Source: Phragmites australis (Eukaryota; Streptophyta; Magnoliopsida; Poales; Poaceae). From it: a stretch of 64,000 nt of DNA. Every line of letters begins with the position of its first letter. The first letter of the stretch is position 1. The DNA is taken from assembly GCF_958298935.1 (NCBI RefSeq), contig NC_084930.1:23720001-23784000 (forward strand), written 5' to 3'. Under the pieces are notes generated by a model. The model saw only the letters and a list, made by a program, of their open reading frames with translations, had not been told where the DNA came from and did no database searches. Of this stretch, positions 23,621-36,100 are shown piece by piece. The position numbers and the translations under genes were made by a program.

Positions 23621-24539
23621 CGATCGCGGGTTCGTAGGGCGTGTTGATGGCGGACATGGAGTTGCTGGACAAGCCAGCCTTGGTGTCGCCAGACAAGGAT
23701 GCATTGTCCACGGAGTAGCTGGCCTTGGTAACGCGCGTATAGGATTCGGTGGGTGCGGAGTCACTAGGAGTAGTGGGTTCATTGGGCACATACATGGTGG
23801 CCTCGGACTCGCCAGAGGAGGACATGTGGGGCGCGACCATGAGCATAAAAAAATTCAGTAAAGTTGAAAACATATAGCAAATGAAAAATAAGTAACCAAG
23901 CAAGAATAGTTCATCCATACAAGCACTAGTCTATGGATGAAACCGCAACGAAGTTTCCTTCGATACAAGCTGCATTAGTTCATCGATACAACAATGGCAC
24001 CAAAATTTTCAACATGTCTCCAATTAATGTGTTCTCTGAATCGAGCATTAGTGAGTTAGGCACGAACTATTCGTCGTCCTGGGTTTCATTGTCCACGTTC
24101 ACGGGAGGCATCTGTTTGTCATCCTGTGTATGCGGCGCAAACTCATGAGCAGCAATTGTTCGTTATCCTAGGTTTCATCGTCCTCATTCACGAGACACAT
24201 ATGTTTGTCGCAACACCCGCCGTCGTCTTCACCGCGCTTGTCACAACACAAGTGCATGTGCTCTATCTTGCCGACGCGCACCAGGTAGCCAGTATCGTGG
24301 ATGCCACCATCCGTTGTAGACAATTCGAGGTCCATACAGGTCCTCGTCCTCGGCCCCATCCTCGTTGTCGTCCGCGCCCTAGTCATCACCCTCGTCATCG
24401 CCCTCATAACCGCTCCCATGGCCATCGTCGTCCTCGGCATCGTCCTAAAAATTAGATATGTACTCCATTAACTCGTCCTCGATGAGATTCTTCAGCCAAT
24501 CAGAGATGTACGCATGACACGTCGGCCCACGCACGCACA

Positions 24540-24810
24540 CAACATCTTCAGCGCGAATGTCATGGCTAAGCTCGCCGTCGCCCTAGCTGTTTTTCCCAGC
24601 CACCATGCACACCACATCTTCAACGCTGACACCATTGCCGAGCTCGCCGTTGCTCTGGCTGCTTTTCCCGGTCGCCACGAACATCACATCTTCAACGCGG
24701 ACGCCATGACTGAGCTCGTCGTCGCCCTGGCTGCTTTTCTCATGGCCACGCACACCACATCTTCAGCATGAACGCTATGGCCGAGCTCGCTATCGCCGTG
24801 CCAGTTATTC
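24540..24810. repeat. 72-bp minisatellite, nearly four copies
   Basis: The block CATCTTCA recurs at 24543, 24615, 24687 and 24758, giving a period of 72, 72 and 71 bp. On the plus strand three units are in frame (HHIFNADTIAELAVALAAFP...), because 72 is a multiple of three. Open frames over it are a by-product of the repeat, and which strand, if any, was coding is not clear. Confidence 0.8.
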
Positions 24811-25102
24811 CTGGCCGTCGTCTCTGTCCTCACCATGCAGCCATGCTCGCTGTTTGGCGGGGAATAGAGAAGAGGAAGGAGTAGTGTGGAGAACAAACTT
24901 GTTGCTTGCGACGAGGTGAGTTAAGAGTACATGCAGGGATTCAGAGAGATTACAGGAGTAGTAATGACTCCACCTTACGAGGGGTTACATGAGTAAATAC
25001 TAAGCGAGGTATCATAGAAACTAATCTCCCTGAGCATTAGGCGCCACCTATATAAAATCAGCATGCAAAAGTTATATGCCATGCAAATCGGAACGGAGGG
25101 TT

Positions 25103-25900
25103 TAATATTAAAATATTAGATTTAAAAGGGTTAAAATAAAAAATCACACGTCCGTCATCCCTCACTCCTGTCAATCTCTACTAATTAAAAAATATGTAGT
25201 GATTTTCACACCAGGTAGGACGTCCTGTCTTTAGTCCTGCAGACTACCTAAACTTCACAGAAATTACCCACCTCATACCACTCAATCTCTACTACTCTGC
25301 TCGCATATATTCCGTTCCCGAAAATCCCACTCCCATATTTCACCTTTACCCATGGGTGGACCCACCATGATGCATGGGTATTCAATTGAATACCCAACTT
25401 TTTTGCAAAAAAATTGATTATATAGCAGCTATACTACGTATATATATCTCTAGTTAGACCAACTTACTTGTTTGCTGCTTCAATCTATCAAACTACCCAG
25501 CAAATCGTGAGCTTAAACTACTATCCATCCTCCACTCGGCCTATTAACTAGAAAGAGCCCATCTTCTCATACCACAGCAACAAGCATCAAGAGTTCATGA
25601 TCTCCATGTTGTGACTGCCCAATTCGGCAGTCAGCAGTTGAACGTGAATTTTTTTTTGCAAGTTAAAGATAGTGATATCATTTAACGCTTCCAAGCCATG
25701 AAGGAACACAAAGTTAAATTATAATTTTTTTTAAATATTTTGTAATTTCTCTTAATTAGTTGAAACTTCTCTACTATGAACAATTTATACTTTAAAATTT
25801 ACGCTACTATAGATTTCTCATATTTTAAATTAATTTTTTTAATATTAAATACCCAATCACCAAATTCTGGATCCGTCGCTGCCTTTACCTCACATATCTG
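25103..25900. other. Intergenic, AT-rich, with a 22-bp perfect palindrome and a possible hAT-type end
   Basis: TGGGTATTCAATTGAATACC (continuing CA) at 25375-25396 is a perfect palindrome. At 25852-25886 the reverse complement GCGACGGATCCAGAATTTGG resembles grass transposon termini of the CAGTGGCGGA... type. A matching opposite end was not found, so only remnants can be claimed. Confidence 0.35.
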
Positions 25901-26192
25901 ACTACCCAGCACGCTACTAGCACATGAACGGAACCGATAACCAGTGATTCAGAAGACCCTTGCTTTGACCCGTCTCCTGCGTGGCGTCACCTTCCGTCCT
26001 TCTCGGCATATGCCCGTGGGCGCCCGCCCCAAGCCCCCAATCGATCCGATCTATCTGAACTCCATTAGAAAAATCTTTCTAGCTCTCAGAAAACCCGCCT
26101 CTTCCCATTTCGTCTCCTCCAAGCGAGCGCCCGATTCGATCGCTCGCATCTCCTCTGACTCGATCGGCTGCGGCGGTGGAGGAGGGAGGGAG

Positions 26193-29100
26193 ATGAGGAA
26201 GCGGGAGCGGGAGAACCCGTGCGGGATCTGCGGGCACTACCACAAGTACGAGGAGGGGGAGGTGTGCGGGGTGTGCGGCCACCGCCCGCCCGTGGCGGCG
26301 GCGGCGGGGCCGAGGCAGCAGGGCTCCGCGTTCCCGTCCGAGATCCTCAAGGAGTTCCTCTTCCTCGGCAGCTACGACAACGCCTCCCGCTCCGAGCTCC
26401 TCAAGACCATCGGCGTCTCCCACATCCTCAATGTACGATTCGCACCGCGCGTTGGCAATGATGCGTAGCTTTCCTTTCCTGTCCTGTCCTGCAACCGTGG
26501 TTGATTTGGCTAGGACTGATTGCTGTTCCGTGCTCGGTGCTAGCTAGGGTTTGATGCGAAGTTGAATGCTAGTCCTTTCTATGCTGCTGGTTGTTTTGGT
26601 AAGCGAAGCAATAGAGGGGTTAATCGGTATGCTTTCGTAGAAATGGAAGGATGGTTGTAGGGGTTTGCTGGCTTCTTTTGAATGGCCTGAAGCTTAGATT
26701 CTTTAGTTTTTTGTGGGCGATTTTGTGGACCAACTAACTAGGCATCTGGTTTACACCGGGGAGATCAGGGGATTTTGCAGTAGAATTGGGCAAAAAGTAA
26801 ATCGCGGATTGTATGAAAGCAGGCAAATGATTCTTTTGGCAAATTGCGAAAATTTGATGGTGATGAGCATGCCAATATTGGTTGTGTTTTGGCGTTGCAA
26901 TGTACTAGTTTGGCACATTTTGTGCTGATTGTTAAGGGTTATGAGTTAAGCGGCAAATATCAAGAAGTTAATGTGTTAGAAAGTTCACTTTCTTTTATGG
27001 ATGCTTTGGATGGCTTTGTTTATGCTTTATGGTTTGAGATTATGAGGTCTTGCTTTGCCAATGATGTTGCACTTTAAATGCTCAACTGCGTTCCAATATT
27101 TGCAGATTTACACCATCATGGATGCATATCATGTATACTATTTCAGTATTGTTGAGTAGTCTATCTGAAATGAGGGAAGATTTCTAATGGAGTGTTGCAC
27201 CAGCAACAAATTTGGCTATAAACTGACTTAAGATCATTGATCAAATTTCTGTTAAGATTTTGTGTTGAAAAAACCCTAGTATTCACCCCTCCAATTTGGA
27301 ACAAAACAAAAGAAATGACAAATCATATTGCCATTGCTCCCTTCTACAGCTTAAAATAAACCTCAATACATTTTTGAACTAACCAAATCTAACTGCTGGG
27401 AACCAGATTTCCCAAAAGCATTAAAAAAAAACAAGGGAAGGAAAAAACAACCGGAAGATGGCATACTAGACGCTACCCCTTCAGCCTCATGGCATGGCAG
27501 CAACTGCACAATTTCATCCTTAATAATAGGGCAAAAATGAATAGAATCACTGTACTGTGCATAGGACACGAAGTAGGAGTGGCCTAATGGTTTCAGTTGA
27601 TCTTAGTCACCAACAGATGGATCTGTTACTCTGAAGTACCTCTACAGAATGACGGACTTGCAGCTGGTGTCAAAAAGTACATTTGGAAGTACACCAATCT
27701 TTTTGCCAGAGTTTGCTGTTGCAAGTTTTTACAACAACTAGACAGAGTGGCTAGTTAGCCAATATCTGATCTTTTATCAATGTTCGTTCTGTTGTTTAGA
27801 CATTTCATATGAAACTTTGGATTATGCTTATTCTATTGAATGTGAATTCATTTACATGTCTCTTTACATGGCAGACGGTACCTTTATGCCAAAATCTTTA
27901 CCGGAATTCATTCACTTATCACTGCCTTCAAGATGACAAGACTCTGCAGTTTGATGATGCAATCCAGTTTCTAGGTATGCATGCTTTTGTCCTTGTTGTC
28001 TTTTAGCTTGCAGGTAACAGGTTTATGTTATGCTTATCCCTTACCATTTTCTGCTGTTGTATTTGGCTCGCAAACTTTTGATGATCATAGTTATCCTGTT
28101 CCTTAGTAAGACCATCCCACTTCTAATTATGTGTTCTTTTAAACTTCAGAACAATGTGAAAGGGAGAAAGCGCGTGTCCTGGTTCATTGTATGTCAGGGA
28201 AAAGTAGGTGTGTACATATAGATAAATTCTCATTGGGAGTTATTATATTTCACATTTCCGGCACTGTTTTGACTAATGTTATAAAAATAAATTTACCAGG
28301 TCAGCAGCGTTTGTAATAGCCTTCTTGATGAAGTCCAGAGGGTGGAGACTGGTGCAGTGTTTTCAGTGGGTGAAAGAGCGGAGACCACAAGTGCAACTAT
28401 CTGATGGTAACCTCATTAAGACCTTTTGTGATATTTTTGTTCTCAGAAACTTTTGAAAAAAAATAGATTTTGATATGCAACTAGAGTTTTATTATAAGCA
28501 CACCTACACCTAGACTTAGCTACACAAGCATGTGAACTACACTATAAAATAAGGCCACCCCTCACATGCACACCTGTATGCATATCGAAGCTGGACAGTA
28601 CATCATGTTGCAACATAGAGTTTATTGTAGTCACTTGATCTCTTATTAATCCTATTTACGCATTGGGTGGCAAGTGGAATTTGTACCCTAATTGAAAATA
28701 TCAAATTTACAGTAGCACCATAATACATAGCGTAATTTTTTTCCATGGTAAACTGTGAAGTTAGGTGAAGTGATTGTTCATATTTTGATTTACCTTTTTG
28801 GTATAGCATGTAAGAGTTATAACTTGTCATCAGTTTGCTACTTAACGAAAGCATGGAGAGGCAACAACCAGCGGATAGTCAAACTACTATCTGAAATGAA
28901 GCCAGTAGTTCAGCTAATACAAATTCTTGCATTTAAAAATTTTTGGACCTCCTACATACCTTGCTATACAAATACAACACATTTATCATGAGCTAACAGA
29001 AGTCATGAACTTGTTTTCTACAGCTGCACAGCAGCAGCTGATGGAGTATGAAAAGAAGCTTTTTGGTTCCAATGCAAGCATGCCAATTCAATCTTTTGCT

Positions 29101-29337
29101 CCAACAGATTCGTTCCCTTCTGTTGGATTTGGTTTCCCAAAACTAGCAGGCGACGTCCAAGTGCCTACCTTCAACCAGCAGTCTCCGGCATCCATCTTTG
29201 AGCGTGTCAGCCCGAACAACATCCCTAGTAATTTCACATTCGGAGCTGAAAGAACTAATGAAGTGAAACTCCCAGATAGCAATAATTTTGATGTGATCAA
29301 CTCATCTGGGAGCGATAGCATGATGGATAGCTCCTAA
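26193..29337 (+). CDS. IBR5: Dual-specificity protein phosphatase of the IBR5 type (five exons)
   Basis: Exons by splice sites and frame: 26193-26432, 27875-27974, 28150-28207, 28300-28406, 29024-29337; together 819 nt, 272 residues, all GT-AG. The N-terminus MRKRERENPCGICGHYHKYE with two CxxC pairs, the domain start AFPSEILKEFLFLGSYDNAS, the P-loop HCMSGKSR (His-Cys-X5-Arg) and the tail ending DSMMDSS match plant IBR5 closely in order and length (Arabidopsis about 257). IBR5 dephosphorylates MAP kinases (MPK12 in Arabidopsis) and modulates auxin and abscisic acid responses. The residue pair after the P-loop Arg is Ser-Ala, not Ser-Pro. No lesion was seen. Intron 1 is 1442 bp. The start is fixed by homology; a GC-rich leader lies at 25940-26192. 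The gene is convergent with the TIG pseudogene. Confidence 0.93.
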
Positions 29338-30377
29338 GATGTTTTTGCTTGAGCCAATGCCATTGATACAAAAAAGGAAAAAAAAAACTCAGATTCTCAG
29401 GATGTTTTAGATTTCTGAGAAGGAATTTTGCATTTTTGTACAATGATGTTACAGTATGTGCAAGCATTTTGACCTTTGCTATTGTGCTTTTTGACAAACA
29501 TGTATGTGCTTTATGGAACTTTTCAGATGTAATTCAATTGTAATAGAAATTACGCTGGAAGTTTCACTAAGAGCTACACACGTGCTTGTCAAAATGTACA
29601 GATTTGTCGATCTTGAAGTAGAATTCAAAATGTATACAGGGTGGTTGCCATTATCCAGAGTACATAACCTGTAGCATTCGGTCAAATTACTGTGCACGGC
29701 TGCAACCTGCCCCGAGATATCTTGACAGTGAACACACGGATTCATGTTTGAGAATTGTTGGCAAAACTTGAATGCCTCGCAGAGTTGCTTGCCTTCCGTG
29801 GCTTTCTCCAAAGTGTGTTGTTTGAGACATGAGTTTCAACGTCTGAAAATTGCACATTTTTATTTTCATCAGAGGATATTAACGAAAACCTAAAGTGTGG
29901 TGTAAGCAATATTCCCAGTGTTACTTGTTATTCTGCACCGAAGAAATTACATGCTACAAACACAGAAAACTATGGCATTTGTACCCAATTTCACGAGACT
30001 TGAGCAGAAAAGTCGCTAGAGCTCATAACCAAACACGCGCATGCAGCACCGCACAGCACAGAACATTCAATCTAGAAAATTCGAAGGCAGAATGGAGCTC
30101 CGGCAGAGTTCATCATTCGTTTATTTATGAACAACTTATTGTAACAATGATCTGTTGAAGGGTGGATTACAGCCTCGTAAAGAATGAACATAGAGCAAAC
30201 TTGCAATCTACTTACAAATGGGATTTTTCTTTCGTGTGCTATGAACAAAACAAACCCTTGAAAAACATCAGTCTGTAAAAACCTTCCTTTATTTATTGGT
30301 TGGCAAGGACCAAGGTAACTCACAAAATTTGCCCGCCAGCCATCTTTTTGACATTTCAGGGAGCTTGTACAATGGAC
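29338..30377. other. Convergent intergenic region between IBR5 and the TIG pseudogene
   Basis: Holds the presumed IBR5 3' untranslated region: an A-rich tract at 29369-29387 and AATAGAAAT at ~29541 could serve polyadenylation. The remainder to 30377 would include the 3' end of the minus-strand TIG transcript. No further gene is seen; the small open frames lack any recognisable domain. Confidence 0.5.
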
Positions 30378-30536
30378 TCATCGTCTGAAGTACTCGATCA
30401 TGCAGTTCTCCTTGAGCCACTCAAGCACCTTTGCTGCCTCTAGAACATCCTGGACCTGCACGGTAATCCCCACACAGAAAACATACAGATGGTGAGACTT
30501 TCCGCTCTTGGAAACTGGGTAAGGCAGGGGAGATAA

Positions 30537-30814
30537 GGCCACTCCCAATGCTAGTTTCTTAGATATTAATTATATGTCCATATAAGCAAAAAGATGATGT
30601 AGCAAGCAATTTAAATGTGAGATTGAGCTTGTTTCTTATGAAAGAAATTAGTTCTTTGTGTAATCCTAGATGCTTGTGAGATAACAAATTGTTTTATAAT
30701 TTCTTAAGAAACTAACAACACACATGCATGCATTGTAAGCTTGTTTCTTTAAGAGCAATTCCTTACTCTCTCTCCTCTTAGACATCATCTAAGAAATAAG
30801 GCATTGGAGTTGCC
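30537..30814. mobile_element. Tourist-like MITE (278 bp) in the last intron of the TIG pseudogene
   Basis: The left end GGCCACTCCCAATG matches the reverse complement of the right end, GGCAACTCCAATGCC, and TTTCTTAGAT recurs slightly inside both. TAA flanks both sides (30534-30536, 30815-30817), the 3-bp target duplication expected for PIF/Harbinger-type MITEs. No coding capacity. Confidence 0.8.
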
Positions 30815-32461
30815 TAATTTCCTTGGTAGGCTCATGCCTGACTTAATTGTAGGCATATTCAAAGTGGATTAAGGTGCATATATGCTTAAGAAGTTGAAAG
30901 GATTGTAAAAATAATATGAGGACTAAAAAATTTCTTAGGAAGAATAGCAAGACTACAGTTAACTGAAGGAATTCAGTATCAGAAATGTCAGATCAAGCAA
31001 TTAAAGAAAACCTGCCGCTTGATGTTGTCCTCTTCATAGTCTTGATTATACTGTTTGAACTTTGCCACGGAGTTCTCAACTTCCTTGATGAGCTGCTCAG
31101 TTGAGAACTGCATGATGATTTGTTGTTATTACTACGTATTGATAAAAATGTTGCAACCAAAAGGGAAAGCTGGGAGGTTCTAATGATTATCACCCCAACC
31201 AAAAATACAAACTCCAGGCACTATTATTACCTGTAAATTTTCGGACTTGAAAATTTCACCAACAGCCAGCATTTGTTTAATGATTCTATTAATATTCTCC
31301 CTCTCATCTTCAGGGTACTCCTGAACTGACTTGATAGGGATACTAGCTGGTCTTTATCTAGCTTCCTTTCTGCCTGCAGGAATTAATTAATCTACATTCT
31401 GAAAGGAATAAATGAAAGTTAATTGATTGTTAGACTGTTTGTAGAGTACCTGAATTTGCGGAAGTTTGGCTCCATACAGTTGTTCGCCTTGTTCTTGAAA
31501 CAAGGCACGTGGAACATCAACTTCAACCAACTAAACAAACCAAGGGGGAAATTTAGTGCAAACTTCTAGGATCTTGGAGAGAAGATGCAAAAGAATTTCA
31601 ATAGTTGAACCACGCATATCATGTGAACGATCTATCTACACCAAGACTCCAGAATTCAAAGGCTATTCCAGAAGTGCACGACCTTTCCTAGCTGATTGAG
31701 GATTGCATTATCTGTTGCTTGTTCTATGGCAGTTTTCTCCACTTCTTTACATCTTTCCAAAATACGTTCTCGAACCTGTAATGGTCAGGAGTGCTGATCA
31801 CTATAGGAACACATGGAAAACGTAATTAACCAAGAACTATAAGCTGATCACAGTTTACAGATAATATTTGAAAAGATGCACTAAGATCAAATGCCACTAA
31901 CTTCCAAAAAGCAGGTTCACTGGCACATATCCAAGAAGGTTGATTTCAAAACCCAGTAAGTTACTACAGCAACAGAGTACAAACCTCATCCATGGTAGTG
32001 CATCCTGGAAGGAGTTTTCCGGCAAGTGAATCATCCATTTCTGGTAACTCTCTGTAGAAGAGCTCCTTACACACAACCTACACAATACATTGAAAAGTGG
32101 GAGTGAACACCTGGGTACCAGCTATAGTGATTGAAACTAAGGGACTACACCCTCTGCCGACATTAACTGATCTTGTAATGTGGGACTGATACAAGCACAA
32201 AATGTTGTGATCAGGCGATGAGCATGAACTACTCAAATCTTTGAGTGTGCTATGTTAGAAGTGACACTCACAGTAAATTGTGCACGGACACCTCGTAGGC
32301 TTCTTGCTCATATGACTCAGGGAACTGAATAGGAAATGATCTAGTCTCACCAGGACGAATCCCAATTAATGAACCAAGAAATCCAGGAGCAAGGTTATTA
32401 TTTTCCTCAGTGTCCAAGTGGAAACCTGGAAACCATAGTAGCTACGCTTGTCAGCATAAGA

Positions 32462-32523
32462 AAGAAATATAGTATAGCCCTGTGATTTCGTACATCCAGA
32501 AATGCAAGCAGTCGTCTCAGTGT
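32462..32523 (+). repeat. 62-bp direct repeat, copy 1
   Basis: Identical to 33127-33188 except for one base (ACATCC against ACATCT). It lies in TIG intron 6 sequence close to exon 7 and directly abuts the inverted segment. Confidence 0.92.
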
Positions 32524-32876
32524 GACCTTCCTGGCATTTCACAAATGAATTATTTCTATCAACAGTAAATTTTTGTTGGTAAGATCTTGATCTGATGCTG
32601 GTGTCCGTGCTCCTTATTTGGCATAAATCCATTTGTTCAACTTATGGTTTTGCAAAATTACTAACATTTTTTCTGTACATGATGCAATTGTAGAGTCCAG
32701 GGTTATATCTTTTTTCGTTGTCCCTTCAGATGTTTCCGTGTAAACACCAAACAGTTTTAATTTCAAAATAGCTACTCGCTTCAACAAAGTTGGAATGTTT
32801 AATTAAATGTATATAATGGTTAGCATCAGCAAATATTGTGTTATCATAACAGCATCCATTTTCTGGACACATGTAG

Positions 32877-32967
32877 GTAGGTGGTCTGGTGGTACTAGAT
32901 ATATTTGCAGAAAGTATTAACAGTGATGGCTCTAAAGGTGAAAAGATTTCAACGGCTGAGAGTACAG
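32877..32967 (+). pseudogene. TIG: TIG exon 6, on the opposite strand to the rest of the gene
   Basis: A GTAG acceptor context at 32873-32876, then 30 codons plus one base (VGGLVVLDIFAESINSDGS...), then a GT donor at 32968. The peptide is the trigger-factor segment that should lie between exon 5 (ends in phase 0 after RIVADRGLQ) and exon 7 (begins with two bases completing Gly, then FHLDTEE). Both phases fit exactly, but the exon is on the plus strand while its neighbours are on the minus strand. The segment 32524-33126 is therefore inverted relative to the ancestral gene. Confidence 0.9.
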
Positions 32968-33126
32968 GTTTGTCGATTTTTCACGCATCTGACTTCCATG
33001 TTATTTTCATAATTTCACTTTTTAATTTATTACGGCTTACCCCGTATTAGAAAAATGATATGCTAATAAAACCATCTTGCCTAAAAGTAATGGTGGCATG
33101 CCATACTTGTTATATTTCATGCATCT

Positions 33127-33188
33127 AGAAATATAGTATAGCCCTGTGATTTCGTACATCTAGAAATGCAAGCAGTCGTCTCAGTGTG
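33127..33188 (+). repeat. 62-bp direct repeat, copy 2, at the 5' end of the LINE
   Basis: A duplicate of 32462-32523. The LINE sequence begins immediately afterwards (33189). Confidence 0.92.
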
Positions 33189-33189
33189 C

Positions 33190-36100
33190 ATACTATCTGG
33201 TGCACAATGCTCCGGGCCGTGGGTCGCTGCAGGGGATTTCAATCTTATATACAAATCTGAGGATAAAAACAACATGAATGTTGATCGTGCCATGATGGGA
33301 AGATTTCGCCGTTTTCTTAATGATACCGAGCTCAAAGAACTCCCCCTCATTGGCCGCAAGTTCACTTGGTTGATTGAGAGAGATTCTCCAACCCTGGTCA
33401 GGCTGGACCATGTGTTTTACTCCATCGATTGGGAACAATTGTTCCCGAATTGTCTTCTCCAAAGCGCGGCTTCTGAAGCTTCTGACCATTGTCCTTTATT
33501 GCTCGGTTTACAGGACATCGTGCCAGGCAAGCGACGATTCCATTTTGAGTCCTTCTGGCCAAAGCTTGATGGGTTCTTGGAAGAGGTCTCTCGGGTATGG
33601 ACTGATGCTGAATCTCGTCTGTGCCCGATTGAGACGCTTTCAGTCAAATTCAAAGCTCTAACCTGAGCTTTACAAAGCTGGGGAGAGAAGAAGGTTGGTC
33701 ACTTTCAGTCCCAACTTCTTTTAGCCAAGGAATTTATTCATCAATTGGAAATCGCCCAGGACTCGAGGCAGCTTTCTGATGATAAGCTTTGGCTTCGCCG
33801 CAGCCTCAAGAAACACTGTCTTAGGTTGGCTTCTCTTGTGCGCACAATTGCTCGTCTTCGCTCGCGGCTGGGTTGGCTCAAAGAGGGAGATGCTAACACT
33901 GCCTTCTTCCACCTCCATGCACGTCATCGCGAGCGGAAGAATTTCATACCAAAGCTGGTTGTGGGTGATCAAATACTCACATGTCATGAGGACAAGGAAC
34001 AGGCTATTTTTGAGTTTTTCTCCAACCTCCTGGGCAGTGCTGAGCAACGGGAGTTAACCATGAATCTCAACACTTTGGAGCTCCAATCCTTTGACCTGGA
34101 GGCCCTGGATGCCCCTTTTGCCGAGGATGAGGTGTGGTCAACCATCAAGTGTATGCCATCGGACAAGGCTCCCGAACCGTATGGGTTCACCGGTAGATTT
34201 TACAAGGTCTGCTGGGCAATCATAAAGCATGATATCTTGGCTGCTTTGGCGGTAGTGCAGCATGGTAATGTCAGGAATTTATGGATGCTAAACAGTGCAT
34301 TCTTGACCTTATTGCCTAAGAAAGAAGATGCCATCCAAGTCAAAGACTTTCGACCTATAAGTCTCATTCATAGTTTTGCCAAATTGGTTGCTAAGCTGAT
34401 GGCAAATCGTTTCTCAAGGAGGCTGCAGCATTTGGTCTCACAAAATCAGAGTGCATTCGTGAAAGGACGGTGTATTCATGATAATTTTTTGTTGGTGCAG
34501 CAGACCGCCAAGTTCTTGCACCGGCAAAAGGAACCTCGCATCCTCCTGAAGCTAGACATCTCGAAGGCCTTTGATTCTGCCTCTTGGCCTTTCTTATTGG
34601 AGGTTCTCTGTTTTTTGGGATTTGGCCCAATCTGGTGCTCTATGCTTTGTGGTTTACTTAGTTCTTCAACTACCATGGCCCTTCTAAACGGCATTCCAGG
34701 AGAGCTGATTCAACACCAGCGGGGGCTGCGGCAGGGCAACCCCTTGTCCCCGATACTCTTTATCCTTGTCATGGATGTTTTTAATGCCTTAATTAACAAG
34801 GCCTGTGCTGAGGGATCGCTTCAGCCCCTTGCTTCTCGGAATATTCAGCATAGAGTGTCTCTTTATGCCGACGATGTAGTTCTATTCCTCCGGCCTGTCG
34901 CCACGGACATGGACATGATCAAGGAGCTCCTTTGGGTGTTTGGCATTGCCTCTAGTCTTAAAACTAATATTCAAAAGAGCAGCGTCAAACCAATTCAGTG
35001 TTCTGAGGCTGACCTCAACATAATCTCGGCCCACCTTCCGTGTGAGATTATAGACTTTCCGTGCAAATATCTTGGGCTGCCACTCACTATCAGGACGTCG
35101 ACAAAGGCTCCGTTGCAACCGATCATTGATAAAATTGCAGATCAGCTGCCTAGCTGGTAGGACAGTGCTGGTTCAAGTGGTTATGACTTCCATGTCAGTT
35201 TATCATGCTATCGCCTTGGATTTACTAACTTGGGCCATCAAGCCAATCGACAAAATCTGGAGAGCATTTCTTTGGAGAGGGAGACAAGAAGCTAATGGTG
35301 GCCATTATTTGATTGCTGTCTCTCGGTGGGCTTGGAATCATGCTATCGCCTTGGATTTACCAGCTTGGGCCATCAAGCCAATCGACAAAATCTGGAGAGC
35401 ATTTCTTTGGAGAGGGAGACAAGAAGCTAATGGTGGCCATTATTTGATTGCTGTCTCTCGGTGGGCTTGGAATTCATGACCTCCGTAGCCTTGGTTGGGC
35501 CTTACGAATGCGTTGGTTATGGCTTCAAAAGACACAGCCGGATAGACCATGGGCTCATTTCTCCATTCCAGTCCATCCCAATGTCAAAGCTCTTTTCTCT
35601 GTCGTGATCATTACCTTGATTGGCAACGACAGCAATACTCTGTTCTGGACAGATAGGTGGATCAATGGGCAGGCCATCTCTGATCTCGCCCCTCACCTCT
35701 TTGCTCTGGTTCCTAAACGCTTGTCTGGTGGGCCCTTTGTCCAGGAGGCTCTTTCCAACAGCCGGTGGATCCAAGACATCCGAGGTTCTCCTTCGGTTGT
35801 CGCCCTTTCAAAGTACCTTGATGTTTGGGACTTGGTTTCTTCTGTTGTATTGCTTCCTTTGCAGGACCAACACCAATGGAGTTTCTCTCCTTCTAGTCAG
35901 TACCTGGCAAAGTCAGCTTACAAGGCCTTCTTTCATGGTGCCATCGGTTTTGAGCCTTGGATGCATATTTGGAAATCTTGGGCACCTCGGCGTTGCCAAT
36001 TTTTTCTTTGGTTAGCCTTGCACAACAGGTGCTAGACTGCGGATAGGCTTGCTCGTCGAGGGCTGCCGCATCCGGAAAAATGCCCATTTGCGACCAGGTT

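Larger units (their letters stand above)
22682..25102. mobile_element. DNA transposon, about 2.4 kb, with ~28-bp terminal inverted repeats (Tc1/mariner-like ends)
   Basis: The left end CTCCCTACGTTCCCATTTGC (continuing ATGGCGTATA) is matched by the reverse complement of the right end, CCCTCCGTTCCGATTTGC (continuing ATGGCATATA). A TA lies directly outside both ends (22680-22681 and 25103-25104), which fits Tc1/mariner and its Stowaway MITEs, whose ends commonly read CTCCCTCCGTYCC. Inside are tandem repeats and broken frames on both strands, but no recognisable DDD/DDE transposase, so this copy is probably non-autonomous. Assignment to a superfamily rests on the ends only. Confidence 0.65.

Noticed and set aside
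23481..23918. Facing open frames on both strands, one Gly-rich, one Ser/Thr-rich with a hydrophobic start
   Set aside because: They arise from a GC-biased tandem repeat in the transposon; neither shows a recognisable domain, so neither is called as a gene.
26079..26461. Alternative frames over IBR5 exon 1 on both strands
   Set aside because: GC-rich shadows; the IBR5 frame has clear homology and a proper donor site.
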